A stretch of DNA of 64,000 nt from Myxococcales bacterium (GTDB lineage Bacteria; Myxococcota_A; Bradymonadia; REDH01), in assembly GCA_020633625.1 (NCBI GenBank), contig JACKDJ010000006.1, positions 1 through 64,000 on the forward strand. The letters are read 5' to 3'. This document shows, one piece after another, positions 42,447 to 50,216 of the stretch (position 1 is the first letter of the stretch; every line of letters starts with the position of its first letter). Both the position numbers and the translations under genes were made by a program. Under the pieces are notes generated by a model. The model was not told the DNA's origin. It saw only the letters and a program-made list of their open reading frames with translations, and searched no databases.

Positions 42447-42507
42447 GTGCAGCGGGAATGGCGCGGTTGCGTCGAGGGTGTCGAAGAGCTGTGCAGATTT
42501 CGTGCAG
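42447..42507 (+). promoter_or_regulatory. Phased GTGCAG repeats, candidate response-regulator site
   Basis: GTGCAG occurs at 42447, 42491 and 42502, spaced 44 and 11 bases (whole helical turns). The site lies in the 141-base region between the divergent exosortase and histidine kinase starts. Direct half-sites 11 bases apart are typical of OmpR/PhoB-family regulators. Confidence 0.35.
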
Positions 42508-42548
42508 CGCGCTTGGGGCGCCCAATCTGCGGTATGGTCCGAGACGCG

Positions 42549-44159
42549 ATGGCACGCCGCCCCCTCCAGATCCGCAACGTTCTCCTCGTCACCAACCTCG
42601 TGGTGCTCGCCCTCCCGTTGCTCGGCTTGTTCGGGATGCGCTTCTACGAGACGGAGCTGATTCGCCGCACCGAGACCGAGCTCTACGCGCAGGGGGCGTT
42701 CATTACGGCGGCGTACCGTGCGGCGGTGCGCGCGGAGCTTCAGGTGGCATATCCCGGTACACCCGTAGAGACGGCGCTCGACGGGTTCGGGCGGAGGGCG
42801 GCCGACGAGTGGCTGGTGGAGGAGTTCCCGGATGACGAGCTGCGCCCCATCCCGGCGACGCTCACACGTCGACGGGACCGGGTCGCGCCGCCTGCCCCTC
42901 CGCCGGGCGCGCCCGGGCCCGTCGACCCGGTGTCGCGAGCAGCGGGGCTGTACGTGACGCCGATCCTCCTCGAAGGGAAGAATATCACGCTCGCCGGAAT
43001 CCGGGTCGTCGACTTCAACGGCAACGAGGTCGCAAACACGCGAGGCGACCGCGAGGGCGTCTCGCTGCTGAGCTGGGACGAGGTCCCGCGCGCGCTTCAG
43101 GGAGAGGTCGTGAGTCAGCTCCGCGAGCGCCGAAGCGACGAGCCGCCGCCGTCGCTGACGTCACGCTCTCGTGGAACCCGCGTGCGCGTGTTTGTCGCGA
43201 TGCCAATCCTCGCGGGTGACCGGGTGCTTGGTGCCGTCGTCCTGTCGCGAACGCCGATCAGCCTGTCGCAGGCGTTGTACAACAACCGCTGGCCGTTCGC
43301 GGCCGCGGCGGGCGCTCTGCTCGTCGTCGTGTTGGCGCTGTCGTGGTTTACGTCTCGCACGATCGCGCGTCCGATCAGTGCGCTGGTGGGCGAAGCCGAC
43401 CGGATCCGGCGCGGCGAGACGCCGACTGCACTCGCGCGTCCCGGAACTGCCGAAGCGGACCGTCTGTCGGCTGCGCTGGTGCGGATGGCCGGCGAGCTGC
43501 GCGATCGGGAGGAGTACATCCGCACGTTCGCCAAGAGCGTGTCGCACGAGTTCAAGACACCGCTCACGTCGATGCGTGGGTCAATCGAGCTGCTGCAGGA
43601 CCACTGGGACAGCATGAGCGAGGAGGAGCGCGGTCGGTTCCTCGACCTCATCGAGTCCGAGCGCAATCGTCTCGAGCGCCTCGTCTCTCGTCTCCTCGAC
43701 CTGGCGCGCGCAGACGTCGTTCGCCCCGGAGACGACCACTGTGACGCGGTCACGGTCGCGTCAGAAGTCGTCAGCCACCACGCGGACCTGGGCAAACAGA
43801 TCGCCCTGAGCGCAGACCGTGAGCACTGCCCGGTTGCCATGGACGCGGCCGTGCTCGACACCGTAGTGAGCGCTCTTGTGACAAACGCGATCCAGCACGG
43901 AGGCCCCGATGTCCGCATCGAGATCACCGGCGACGACCCCGTGTGTATCTCCGTCTCGGACGACGGCGCCGGAATCTCCGACGCAAACGCCGCCCGCGTC
44001 TTCGAGGAGTTCTTCACCACCGACCGCGCGGGTGGAGGCACGGGGGTAGGGCTCGCGATCGTCAAGACGCTGTGCGAGTCGCACGGCGGCTCCGTCCGCC
44101 TCGAGCGAGACGGAGGGCGCACCCGCTTCGCAGTCCAGTTGCCCGGAGCCGAGCCGTGA
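42549..44159 (+). CDS. Sensor histidine kinase
   Basis: This 536-aa membrane kinase has helix 1 at about 11-33, a periplasmic sensor region to about 240 with a Pro-rich insert, and helix 2 near 243-263. A HAMP domain (SRTIARPISALVGEADRI) follows, then the HisKA box SVSHEFKTPLTS with phospho-accepting His333. The ATPase domain has N box VTNAIQHGG, G1 DDGAGISD and G2 GGTGVGLAIVK. The sensor layout is like CreC. ATG 42549 is used; ATG 42534 is also possible and neither has a strong ribosome site. The response regulator overlaps its stop as GTGA. Confidence 0.92.
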   Translation: MARRPLQIRNVLLVTNLVVLALPLLGLFGMRFYETELIRRTETELYAQGAFITAAYRAAVRAELQVAYPGTPVETALDGFGRRAADEWLVEEFPDDELRPIPATLTRRRDRVAPPAPPPGAPGPVDPVSRAAGLYVTPILLEGKNITLAGIRVVDFNGNEVANTRGDREGVSLLSWDEVPRALQGEVVSQLRERRSDEPPPSLTSRSRGTRVRVFVAMPILAGDRVLGAVVLSRTPISLSQALYNNRWPFAAAAGALLVVVLALSWFTSRTIARPISALVGEADRIRRGETPTALARPGTAEADRLSAALVRMAGELRDREEYIRTFAKSVSHEFKTPLTSMRGSIELLQDHWDSMSEEERGRFLDLIESERNRLERLVSRLLDLARADVVRPGDDHCDAVTVASEVVSHHADLGKQIALSADREHCPVAMDAAVLDTVVSALVTNAIQHGGPDVRIEITGDDPVCISVSDDGAGISDANAARVFEEFFTTDRAGGGTGVGLAIVKTLCESHGGSVRLERDGGRTRFAVQLPGAEP

Positions 44160-44845
44160 CGCAGTCAATCCTCGTCGTCGACGACGACCGTTCCATTCGG
44201 GAAGTGGTCTGCTTCGCGCTCCAGAAGGCCGGGTTCGACACACACGAGGCGGCCGACGGGCGTCAGGCTCTGGTCGTGTTTGGCCGAACCCGCCCAGCGC
44301 TCGTCGTGCTCGACATCAACATGCCCGAGCTGAGCGGAACGGACGTGTGTCGCGCGATCCGGGCCGACTCGAACACCCCGATCGTGTTCCTCTCGTCGAA
44401 CGACGACGAGATCGACCGCGTACTCGGTCTCGAGCTGGGCGGCGACGACTACGTAACGAAGCCGTTCTCTCCGCGAGAGCTCGTCACAAGGGTAAAGGCA
44501 GTGCTGCGCCGATGCACCCCGACCCCGGAACCCAAGGCGGCGACATCCACACAGCTCACCCACGGACCGCTCGAGCTCGACCTGGACCGCTTCGAGGCGC
44601 GCTGGCGCGGGACCCTGGTAACGCTGACGGTCACCGAGTTCGGGATCCTGCGCACGCTGATGCGGTACCCGGGGAAGGTGTACTCGCGCGAGGCGCTGAT
44701 GCAGGGCGCGTACGAGGACTATACCATCGTCAGCGACCGCACGATCGACAGCCACGTACGCCGCGTCCGCCGCAAGTTCGAGGTGCTCGGCGGGGAGGTG
44801 ATCGACACCGTGCACGGCGTCGGATACCGGCTCCACGGCGGGTGA
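44156..44845 (+). CDS. OmpR/PhoB-family response regulator
   Basis: This 229-aa regulator has a receiver domain (residues 1-118) with acidic pair DDD, phosphorylation site Asp53 in VVLDINMPEL, Thr/Ser in VFLSSNDD and Lys in YVTKPFSPRE. A winged-helix DNA-binding domain follows (about 128-229, VTLTVTEFGILRTLM, DRTIDSHVRRVRRKF, VHGVGYRL). The GTG start overlaps the kinase stop, so kinase and regulator are translationally coupled. It is divergent from the exosortase gene and is a candidate regulator of it. Repeat array A begins 35 bases after the stop. Confidence 0.95.
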   Translation: MTQSILVVDDDRSIREVVCFALQKAGFDTHEAADGRQALVVFGRTRPALVVLDINMPELSGTDVCRAIRADSNTPIVFLSSNDDEIDRVLGLELGGDDYVTKPFSPRELVTRVKAVLRRCTPTPEPKAATSTQLTHGPLELDLDRFEARWRGTLVTLTVTEFGILRTLMRYPGKVYSREALMQGAYEDYTIVSDRTIDSHVRRVRRKFEVLGGEVIDTVHGVGYRLHGG

Positions 44846-44880
44846 GCGGGCGCTGCTGCGGTGCGCTGGCGCGGACGCGG

Positions 44881-45095
44881 GCCCACTACCGACGGTAAGT
44901 TCGAAGTACTCCCGACGCGGGCCCACTACCGACGGTAAGTTCGAAGTACTCCCGGGCGGGGAGGCATTACCGACGGTAAGTTCGAAGTACTCCCGGGTGG
45001 GCCCACTACGGGGCGGGCCCACTACCGACGGTAAGTTCGAAGTACTCCCGGGCGGGGAGGCACTACCGACGGTAAGTTCGAAGTACTCCCGGCGG
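44881..45095. repeat. Repeat array A in a convergent intergenic space
   Basis: Five full units (near 44883, 44923, 44965, 45019, 45061) of CACTACCGACGGTAAGTTCG followed by AAGTACTCCCG, and one partial unit (CACTACGGGGCGGG at 45004). Units are 40-54 bases apart with GC-rich spacers. The array lies between the stops of the response regulator (44845) and the convergent TIG-protein gene (45099) and runs to within 4 bases of the latter. Confidence 0.95.
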
Positions 45096-45098
45096 GCC

Positions 45099-47249
45099 CT
45101 AGCGGCGTCGGCGCCGCGCTGCGGCGCCGACGAGGGCGAGGGCGGCTAGCCAGGGCGTGGCGCTCGAGGCTGGCGCGCTTGCGCAGCCCTTCTTGCCGCC
45201 GCCTCCGCTGCCGGAGTCGTCGCCGCCAAGGTCGGAGCTCGCATCGGCGGTGGCGTCCGAGCCGTCGTCGTCGCCCGCGTCCGTGATGCCGCTGTCGGTG
45301 CCACCTGTGTCTGCGTCGGGTGTGGTGTCGACGCCTGCGTCCGCTCCGGCATCGCTGCCGATGTCGCCCGCATCGGAGGCATCTTCGCCCACATCGGCGG
45401 AGCCGGCGTCGTCGCCGCCGCCGTCGACGAGGTCGACGCGAAAGCGGACCGGGACGGTCGGGGCAGACGCGGAGTCCGTGAACAGGCGAAGCTCTCCGTC
45501 GTAGCGGCCCACCGGGCCCCGCAGCGACCACGAGACGTCGGTGCTGCCCCACCACAGCGTGCCGTCACTGACCGTGCTCGTCGGCTCGACGTCCAGCACC
45601 GCGTCGGTTGGCTCTCCGTTCAGAGTTAGAGACCAGTCCCAGCCAGTCACGAGCACCGTTCGGGCCGGCGCACCGTCGGCGAGGAGAGTGTCCACGCGCT
45701 CGAGGCGCGCTGCGCCGTCGACGCGCTCGAGGACGCCGAAGTCCGCCGGCGATTCGAGGCTCTTCAACAGCGTCGCGCGAACGCCGTTGCCTCGCACGAT
45801 CACCGACGGCACCGCGTCGCTCCGACCCTGCGCTACGAGCTGCACCTCGACGCCGGTGCGCCCTCTGACCGACGGCTCGAACTCCACGACGACGGGGACG
45901 CGCTCACCGGCCGGGACGTCCACGCTCACGCGCGAGGTTTGGCGACCCTCGGCGTCGATGAGGAAGAAGCGCTCGACGTCGCCGTCTGCGATGAGCAGGT
46001 CGAGCGTCTCGTCCTGGGACCCGCGGTTCTCGATCTCGATGCCCGCGCTGCCGATGGCACCGAGCTCGACGTCGCCGGTCGCGACCTCGACCGGGACCGC
46101 GAGCGCGAGCGGCGGGGGCTGATACTCGCCGACGAAGATCGCGTCCGGACGTGTCAGCGTCCCAGCTGGGGCCGTCAGCGAGAGGCTGCGATATCCCAAC
46201 GGGGCATCGCGACCGACCACGACGTCGACGGTGATCGATGTCGCCGTCGCGGCGTGAATCTCGACGACCTCGATCCCTTCGCCGAGGTCGACGCGCGTGG
46301 TCCCGTCGAGGTTCAGGCCGTCGAGCGTGAGGAACGTCGCGTCGCCCTGCCGAAGCGTCGCCGGGCGCAGCGCTTCGATCGACGGCTGTCCGCGGCGGAC
46401 GCTGAACGCGCGGTCGAAGTCGAAGAAGCGCTCGTCGTCGGTCCGAACCGTGACGGTCCGCGGGCCGGCCGCAGCGTCGTCGCGGACCGTGATCGTGGCG
46501 GTAGCCACCGACGGCGACTGGACGACGAAGTCGGCGACCGTGACCCGGGTTCCAAACGACGCCGAGTCGACGCGGTCGAGGTTGGCTCCCTCGAGTCGGA
46601 CGGCGGTGCTCTGTCCGCGAACGGCGTACGCGGGGCTCACGTCGCTGACGACAGGATCACCGCCAACGATGACGATCGCGGCGGCGAGCGTGGCGCGGTC
46701 GAGCGGCGCTACCGCGACCAGGTCGCGCGGCCCCGCGAACGCGTCGGCCCCGACGGCGGCGGACAGGGTCGCGCGGGTCGCGGTTGCGGTGGCTGCGGTA
46801 ACAGCGATCCCCTGCCCGAGCTGCCAGCCAGTCACCGCGTCGAGGTTCGAGCCGGTCACCACCACATCCGTCGTCGTCTCGCGCGACAAGGAGCTCGGCG
46901 TCACCGTCGCGATGCGGACCGCGCCCGGCGCGACGGTCACGGCGTCGGCGAACTCGAGGCCGACACCCTGGAGCGTCAGAGTGCGCGCCCCGGTGGCCGC
47001 GCGGTTCCCGACGCCGACGTCGAACGTCACGAGCGTGTCCGTCGCGCTGAACCCCGAGACCACGAGGTCGCCCCCCGAGATTGTCGCCCCGGTCGCCGCG
47101 CCCAGCCCGGAGCCGCGCACGATGACCTCGGTCGTGGCGTCGCGGCGCAGCGTCTCCGGCGCAATCGAGGTCACCGTCTGAGCGGCGGCGCTCGATGCCA
47201 AGACGAGCAGCGCCGTGCCAGCGAGGAGCGTGAGGAGTCGAGCGGTCAT
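45099..47249 (-). CDS. Secreted IPT/TIG-repeat protein with MYXO-CTERM tail
   Basis: This 716-aa exported protein has a signal peptide (ARLLTLLAGTALLVLASSAAAQ). Four or so IPT/TIG-like immunoglobulin units follow, each with VTSIAPETLRRDATTEVIV-like openings (VTPSSLSRETTTDVVV, VSPAYAVRGQSTAVRL, LRPATLRQGDATFLTL). A region near 390-620 resembles ASH-type beta domains (VPVVVEFEPSVRGRTGVEV). An Asp/Ala-rich linker precedes GGGKKGCASAP, a membrane helix and RRRRR, a clear MYXO-CTERM. It is probably surface-anchored by the myxobacterial sorting enzyme rather than by the exosortase nearby. Repeat array A abuts its stop. Confidence 0.88.
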   Translation of the reverse strand: MTARLLTLLAGTALLVLASSAAAQTVTSIAPETLRRDATTEVIVRGSGLGAATGATISGGDLVVSGFSATDTLVTFDVGVGNRAATGARTLTLQGVGLEFADAVTVAPGAVRIATVTPSSLSRETTTDVVVTGSNLDAVTGWQLGQGIAVTAATATATRATLSAAVGADAFAGPRDLVAVAPLDRATLAAAIVIVGGDPVVSDVSPAYAVRGQSTAVRLEGANLDRVDSASFGTRVTVADFVVQSPSVATATITVRDDAAAGPRTVTVRTDDERFFDFDRAFSVRRGQPSIEALRPATLRQGDATFLTLDGLNLDGTTRVDLGEGIEVVEIHAATATSITVDVVVGRDAPLGYRSLSLTAPAGTLTRPDAIFVGEYQPPPLALAVPVEVATGDVELGAIGSAGIEIENRGSQDETLDLLIADGDVERFFLIDAEGRQTSRVSVDVPAGERVPVVVEFEPSVRGRTGVEVQLVAQGRSDAVPSVIVRGNGVRATLLKSLESPADFGVLERVDGAARLERVDTLLADGAPARTVLVTGWDWSLTLNGEPTDAVLDVEPTSTVSDGTLWWGSTDVSWSLRGPVGRYDGELRLFTDSASAPTVPVRFRVDLVDGGGDDAGSADVGEDASDAGDIGSDAGADAGVDTTPDADTGGTDSGITDAGDDDGSDATADASSDLGGDDSGSGGGGKKGCASAPASSATPWLAALALVGAAARRRRR

Positions 47250-47393
47250 GGGCCTGCAGGGTCTCGGGGGCTGCGGAGACCGGAGTCGCGCGGCCGACAG
47301 TCCCGACTTACCGGATCGGGCGCCGCGAATGAAGTCCCCCGTTGCGCCCGTCCGCCGCCAGCGCGGTCACGGTAGCGCGTCTGGAACTCAGGC

Positions 47394-48995
47394 TCAGGTC
47401 GTGAAGAAGTCGTTCCCCTTGTCGTCGACGAGGATGAACGCCGGGAAGTTCTCGACGCGGATCTTCCAGACGGCCTCCATGCCGAGCTCGGCCATGTCGA
47501 TCACCTCGACGCTCTTGATGCTCTCTTCGGCCAAGATCGCAGCCGGGCCGCCGATGCTGCCCAGATAGAAGCCGCCGTGCCGCTTGCACGCCGCGGTCAC
47601 GTCGGGGCTGCGGTTTCCCTTTGCGAGCATGACCATCGAGCCGCCCTGACCCTGGAGCAGGTCGACGTAAGGGTCCATCCGCTGCGCGGTCGTCGGCCCG
47701 AACGACCCCGACGGCATGCCGGCCGGGCGCTTCGCCGGCCCCGCGTAGTAGACCGGGTGGTCGAGCATGTACTGCGGGAGACTCTCGCCGCGATCGAGTC
47801 GCTCCTTGAGCTTTGCGTGGGCGATGTCGCGCGCGACGACCATCGTCCCCGTCAGCGAGAGCCGCGTCGACACCGGGTGGCGTGTCAGCTCGGCGAGGAC
47901 CTCGGACATGGGGCGGTCGAGATCGATCGGGACGGCCGTCTCGGCCGGCGCGTCGGCGTCCAGCAGCAGGCGCTCCGGGTTGCGCTCCATCTCTTCGAGC
48001 CAGACGCCGCGCTCGTCGATCCGCGCCTTGATGTTGCGGTCGGCCGAGCACGAGACACCCATGCCGACGGGGCAGGAAGCGCCGTGCCGCGGGAGGCGGA
48101 TGACGCGGACGTCGTGTGCGAAGTACTTGCCGCCGAACTGCGCACCGAAGCCAACGCCCCAGGCCCGCTGGAGCAGCCGCTGCTCGAGCTCGACGTCACG
48201 AAACGCGCGCCCGCCCATCGAGCCTGTCGTCGGCAGGCCGTCGAGCTCCTTTGCCGACGCGAGCTTCACGGTCTTCAGGTTCGACTCCGCGCTCGTCCCG
48301 CCGATCACGAATGCGACGTGGTAGGGCGGGCAGGCGGCGGTGCCGAGCGTCCGCATCTTCTCGACGAGGAACGCTTCGAGGCTCTCGGGGTTCAGCAGCG
48401 CCTTGGTCTGCTGAAACACGTAGGTCTTGTTCGCCGAGCCGCCGCCCTTTGCGAGGAAGAGCAGCTCGTACGTCTCGCCCTCTGCGGCGTACAGGTCGAT
48501 CTGCGCAGGCAGGTTGTTCCCGGAGTTCTTCTCCTCGTACATCGTCAGCGGCACGACCTGCGAGTAGCGCAGGTTGTCGGTCTGGTACGTCTCCCAGATG
48601 CCGCGGGAGAGGTGCTCCTCGTCGTGGCCGTCGGTGAGGACGCGGTGGCCGCGCTTGCCGAACACGACCGCGGTTCCGGTGTCCTGGCAGATCGGCAGGA
48701 TCCCCTTGGCGGCAACGACCGAGTTGCGCAGCAGCGTGCGCGCGACGAAGCGGTCGTTGTCTGTCGCGTCGGGGTCCGACAGGATCGCCGCGACGGACTC
48801 CTGGTGGGCAGCCCGCAGGTAGAACGAGCAGTCGTGAAGGGCCTCGCGCGCCAGCCGCGTCAGGACGGACGGTTCGATCTGCAGGAACCGCTGGCCGCCG
48901 AGCTCAACGACCGACACGCCCTCGTCGCCGAGGAAGCGGTAGCGCGTGGTGTCGGGACCGAGGGGGAAGGGCTTCTCGTAGTGAAAGTCGGCCAT
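47394..48995 (-). CDS. Fumarate hydratase, class I (iron-sulfur)
   Basis: This 533-aa single-chain class I fumarase hydrates fumarate to malate in the TCA cycle using a 4Fe-4S cluster. The N-terminal alpha-type domain has LPICQDTGTAVVFGKRG with the first cluster cysteine, and GGGSANKTYVFQQTKALL. Later cysteines are in GTAACPPYH and ASCPVGMGVSCSADRN. The C-terminal beta-type domain has GPTTAQRMDPYVDLLQGQGG. Length matches FumA/FumB-type enzymes. It stands as a single gene. A short tandem-repeat region lies upstream. Confidence 0.96.
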   Translation of the reverse strand: MADFHYEKPFPLGPDTTRYRFLGDEGVSVVELGGQRFLQIEPSVLTRLAREALHDCSFYLRAAHQESVAAILSDPDATDNDRFVARTLLRNSVVAAKGILPICQDTGTAVVFGKRGHRVLTDGHDEEHLSRGIWETYQTDNLRYSQVVPLTMYEEKNSGNNLPAQIDLYAAEGETYELLFLAKGGGSANKTYVFQQTKALLNPESLEAFLVEKMRTLGTAACPPYHVAFVIGGTSAESNLKTVKLASAKELDGLPTTGSMGGRAFRDVELEQRLLQRAWGVGFGAQFGGKYFAHDVRVIRLPRHGASCPVGMGVSCSADRNIKARIDERGVWLEEMERNPERLLLDADAPAETAVPIDLDRPMSEVLAELTRHPVSTRLSLTGTMVVARDIAHAKLKERLDRGESLPQYMLDHPVYYAGPAKRPAGMPSGSFGPTTAQRMDPYVDLLQGQGGSMVMLAKGNRSPDVTAACKRHGGFYLGSIGGPAAILAEESIKSVEVIDMAELGMEAVWKIRVENFPAFILVDDKGNDFFTT

Positions 48996-49356
48996 GTCGT
49001 CGCGGGGGTCGCGGGGCTCGAGGGCGGCATGCCGCTAGCTCGCGGCGCCGCGGTGCTCTCTACAACGCCGACCTGGGGAGCGGTAGTGGGGTGGCGCCGC
49101 GTGGCGAGGCCGCCCCCCGGGGGGTGCTCGGTCCCCGCGTCGGCCAGCCGCCGCCCGTCGGCGCGGTGCTTAGTGGCCGCGTCGCGGGGCCGCCGCCCGT
49201 CGGCGCCGTGCTGCGGCGCGGCAAGCTCGCCGCGCGCCGTGTCGGGCCGCCACGCGTCCGCGCGACACCGGCAAAAGCGACTCGCGCCGCTGCGACTCTG
49301 GGTCACAGCGGCGCGAGCGGGTTCGACTCGCGAGCGGCGGACCGCTCGAGCCCGAG
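48996..49356. other. 361-base gap without a gene, holding a 3-copy tandem repeat
   Basis: No plausible gene is seen on either strand here. Apart from the 42-base repeat at 49091-49218 it is very GC-rich and featureless. It presumably holds the fumarase promoter (minus strand, start 48995). Confidence 0.6.
49091..49218. repeat. Three ~42-bp tandem units upstream of fumarase
   Basis: Three units begin near 49091, 49135 and 49177, each with CCGCGT, GCCGCC(G)CCC and end GTGCT. The second and third share GCCGCCGCCCGTCGGCGC. Not obviously related to the CTTMCCGANGGTAGTG family. Confidence 0.75.
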
Positions 49357-49908
49357 CTACTCGTTGCCGCCTTCGGCCGCCGCCTGCGCCTGCGACGCCG
49401 GGGTCACCGTCGTCAGCTCCGTGATCGACAGGTTGGCGCTGCCGACCGCCGCCTCGTCGCCGAAGACCCCGATCCAGATGTCGTAGCGACCGGCCGGCGG
49501 GCTATCGAACTGGATGACCGGGTTGAGGCCGGAGTTCTCGTCCGCGCCGTCGTCGTTGCAGTGCCACGTGCCGTCGGCCGCGTTGATGATCAGCGTCGTG
49601 TCGGTCTCCGAGAGAACGAAGAAGCGCAGCGGGAGGCCCTCCTCGCCGGGCGTGAACGTCAGGCGCACGTCGGGCTGGGCCGCGGTGATGCGGCCGAGGC
49701 ACTCCTCGGGGGCGCCGATCGTGCTCGGCAGGTCGGCGCCGCCGGCCGTCACCGCGATGACCTGGGGGTCGGGCATGAAGCCGCTCGTCAGCTCAGGCTC
49801 GCCGTACAGCGGGGTCGCGGTCGCCCAGTCCTGTGCAGCGGCGACCGACGCGACGAGCGACGAGGCGAGGAGCGAGGAGACGAAGAGGGTCGAGGTCGAG
49901 TTGCGCAT
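49357..49908 (-). CDS. Secreted small beta-sandwich (PPC-like) protein
   Basis: This 183-aa exported protein has a signal peptide (STSTLFVSSLLASSLVASVAAAQ) and a single domain with LYGEPELTSGFMPDPQ, EECLGRITAAQPDVRLTF, DTTLIINAADGTWHCNDD and YDIWIGVFG. This pattern is common in small secreted proteins often labelled peptidase S1-like or PPC in proteobacteria. There is no catalytic triad, so it is probably binding or structural. The ATG at 49908 has GGAG close upstream, just after a hairpin (49922-49940). The C-terminus is Ala/Gln-rich. Confidence 0.8.
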   Translation of the reverse strand: MRNSTSTLFVSSLLASSLVASVAAAQDWATATPLYGEPELTSGFMPDPQVIAVTAGGADLPSTIGAPEECLGRITAAQPDVRLTFTPGEEGLPLRFFVLSETDTTLIINAADGTWHCNDDGADENSGLNPVIQFDSPPAGRYDIWIGVFGDEAAVGSANLSITELTTVTPASQAQAAAEGGNE

Positions 49909-50216
49909 CGTGTGACTCCGGGGTCGGCATGGGGCCGACCAAGAGGGAGGCGAGTGCGGGAGGCGCTCGCCGGGGAGGGGTTTCCCGGTGGCCGCCGGCT
50001 CGATCGGAGCGGCGGCAGCGGGCGTTCTGACGAAGCAGGCTGACGTCTATTCAGGGTCGAGGCAGAGCGCCAGCCCGACGTGGGTCCGGGCCCCCCGGCG
50101 CGCCGATGCTGTGCCCGCGCGAGGAGCCGGCGCGAGTTCGTTGTCCAGATTGCCTCGCGTCCACGGGCTCGCTACCTTTCAGCGTGGATTCGCACCTGCC
50201 TGCAGGGAGAGGGACC
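49909..50216. other. 308-base divergent intergenic region
   Basis: It lies between the starts of the PPC-like gene (minus) and the 842-aa lipoprotein gene (plus). Apart from the leader hairpin nothing gene-like was seen, and no convincing promoter hexamers can be picked out. Confidence 0.5.
49922..49940 (-). promoter_or_regulatory. Hairpin in the 5' leader of the PPC-like gene
   Basis: GGTCGGC (49922-49928) and GCCGACC (49934-49940) form a perfect 7-bp stem with a 5-base loop. It lies 14 bases before the ATG and just upstream of the GGAG site on the minus-strand transcript. It could affect mRNA stability or ribosome access. Confidence 0.4.
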
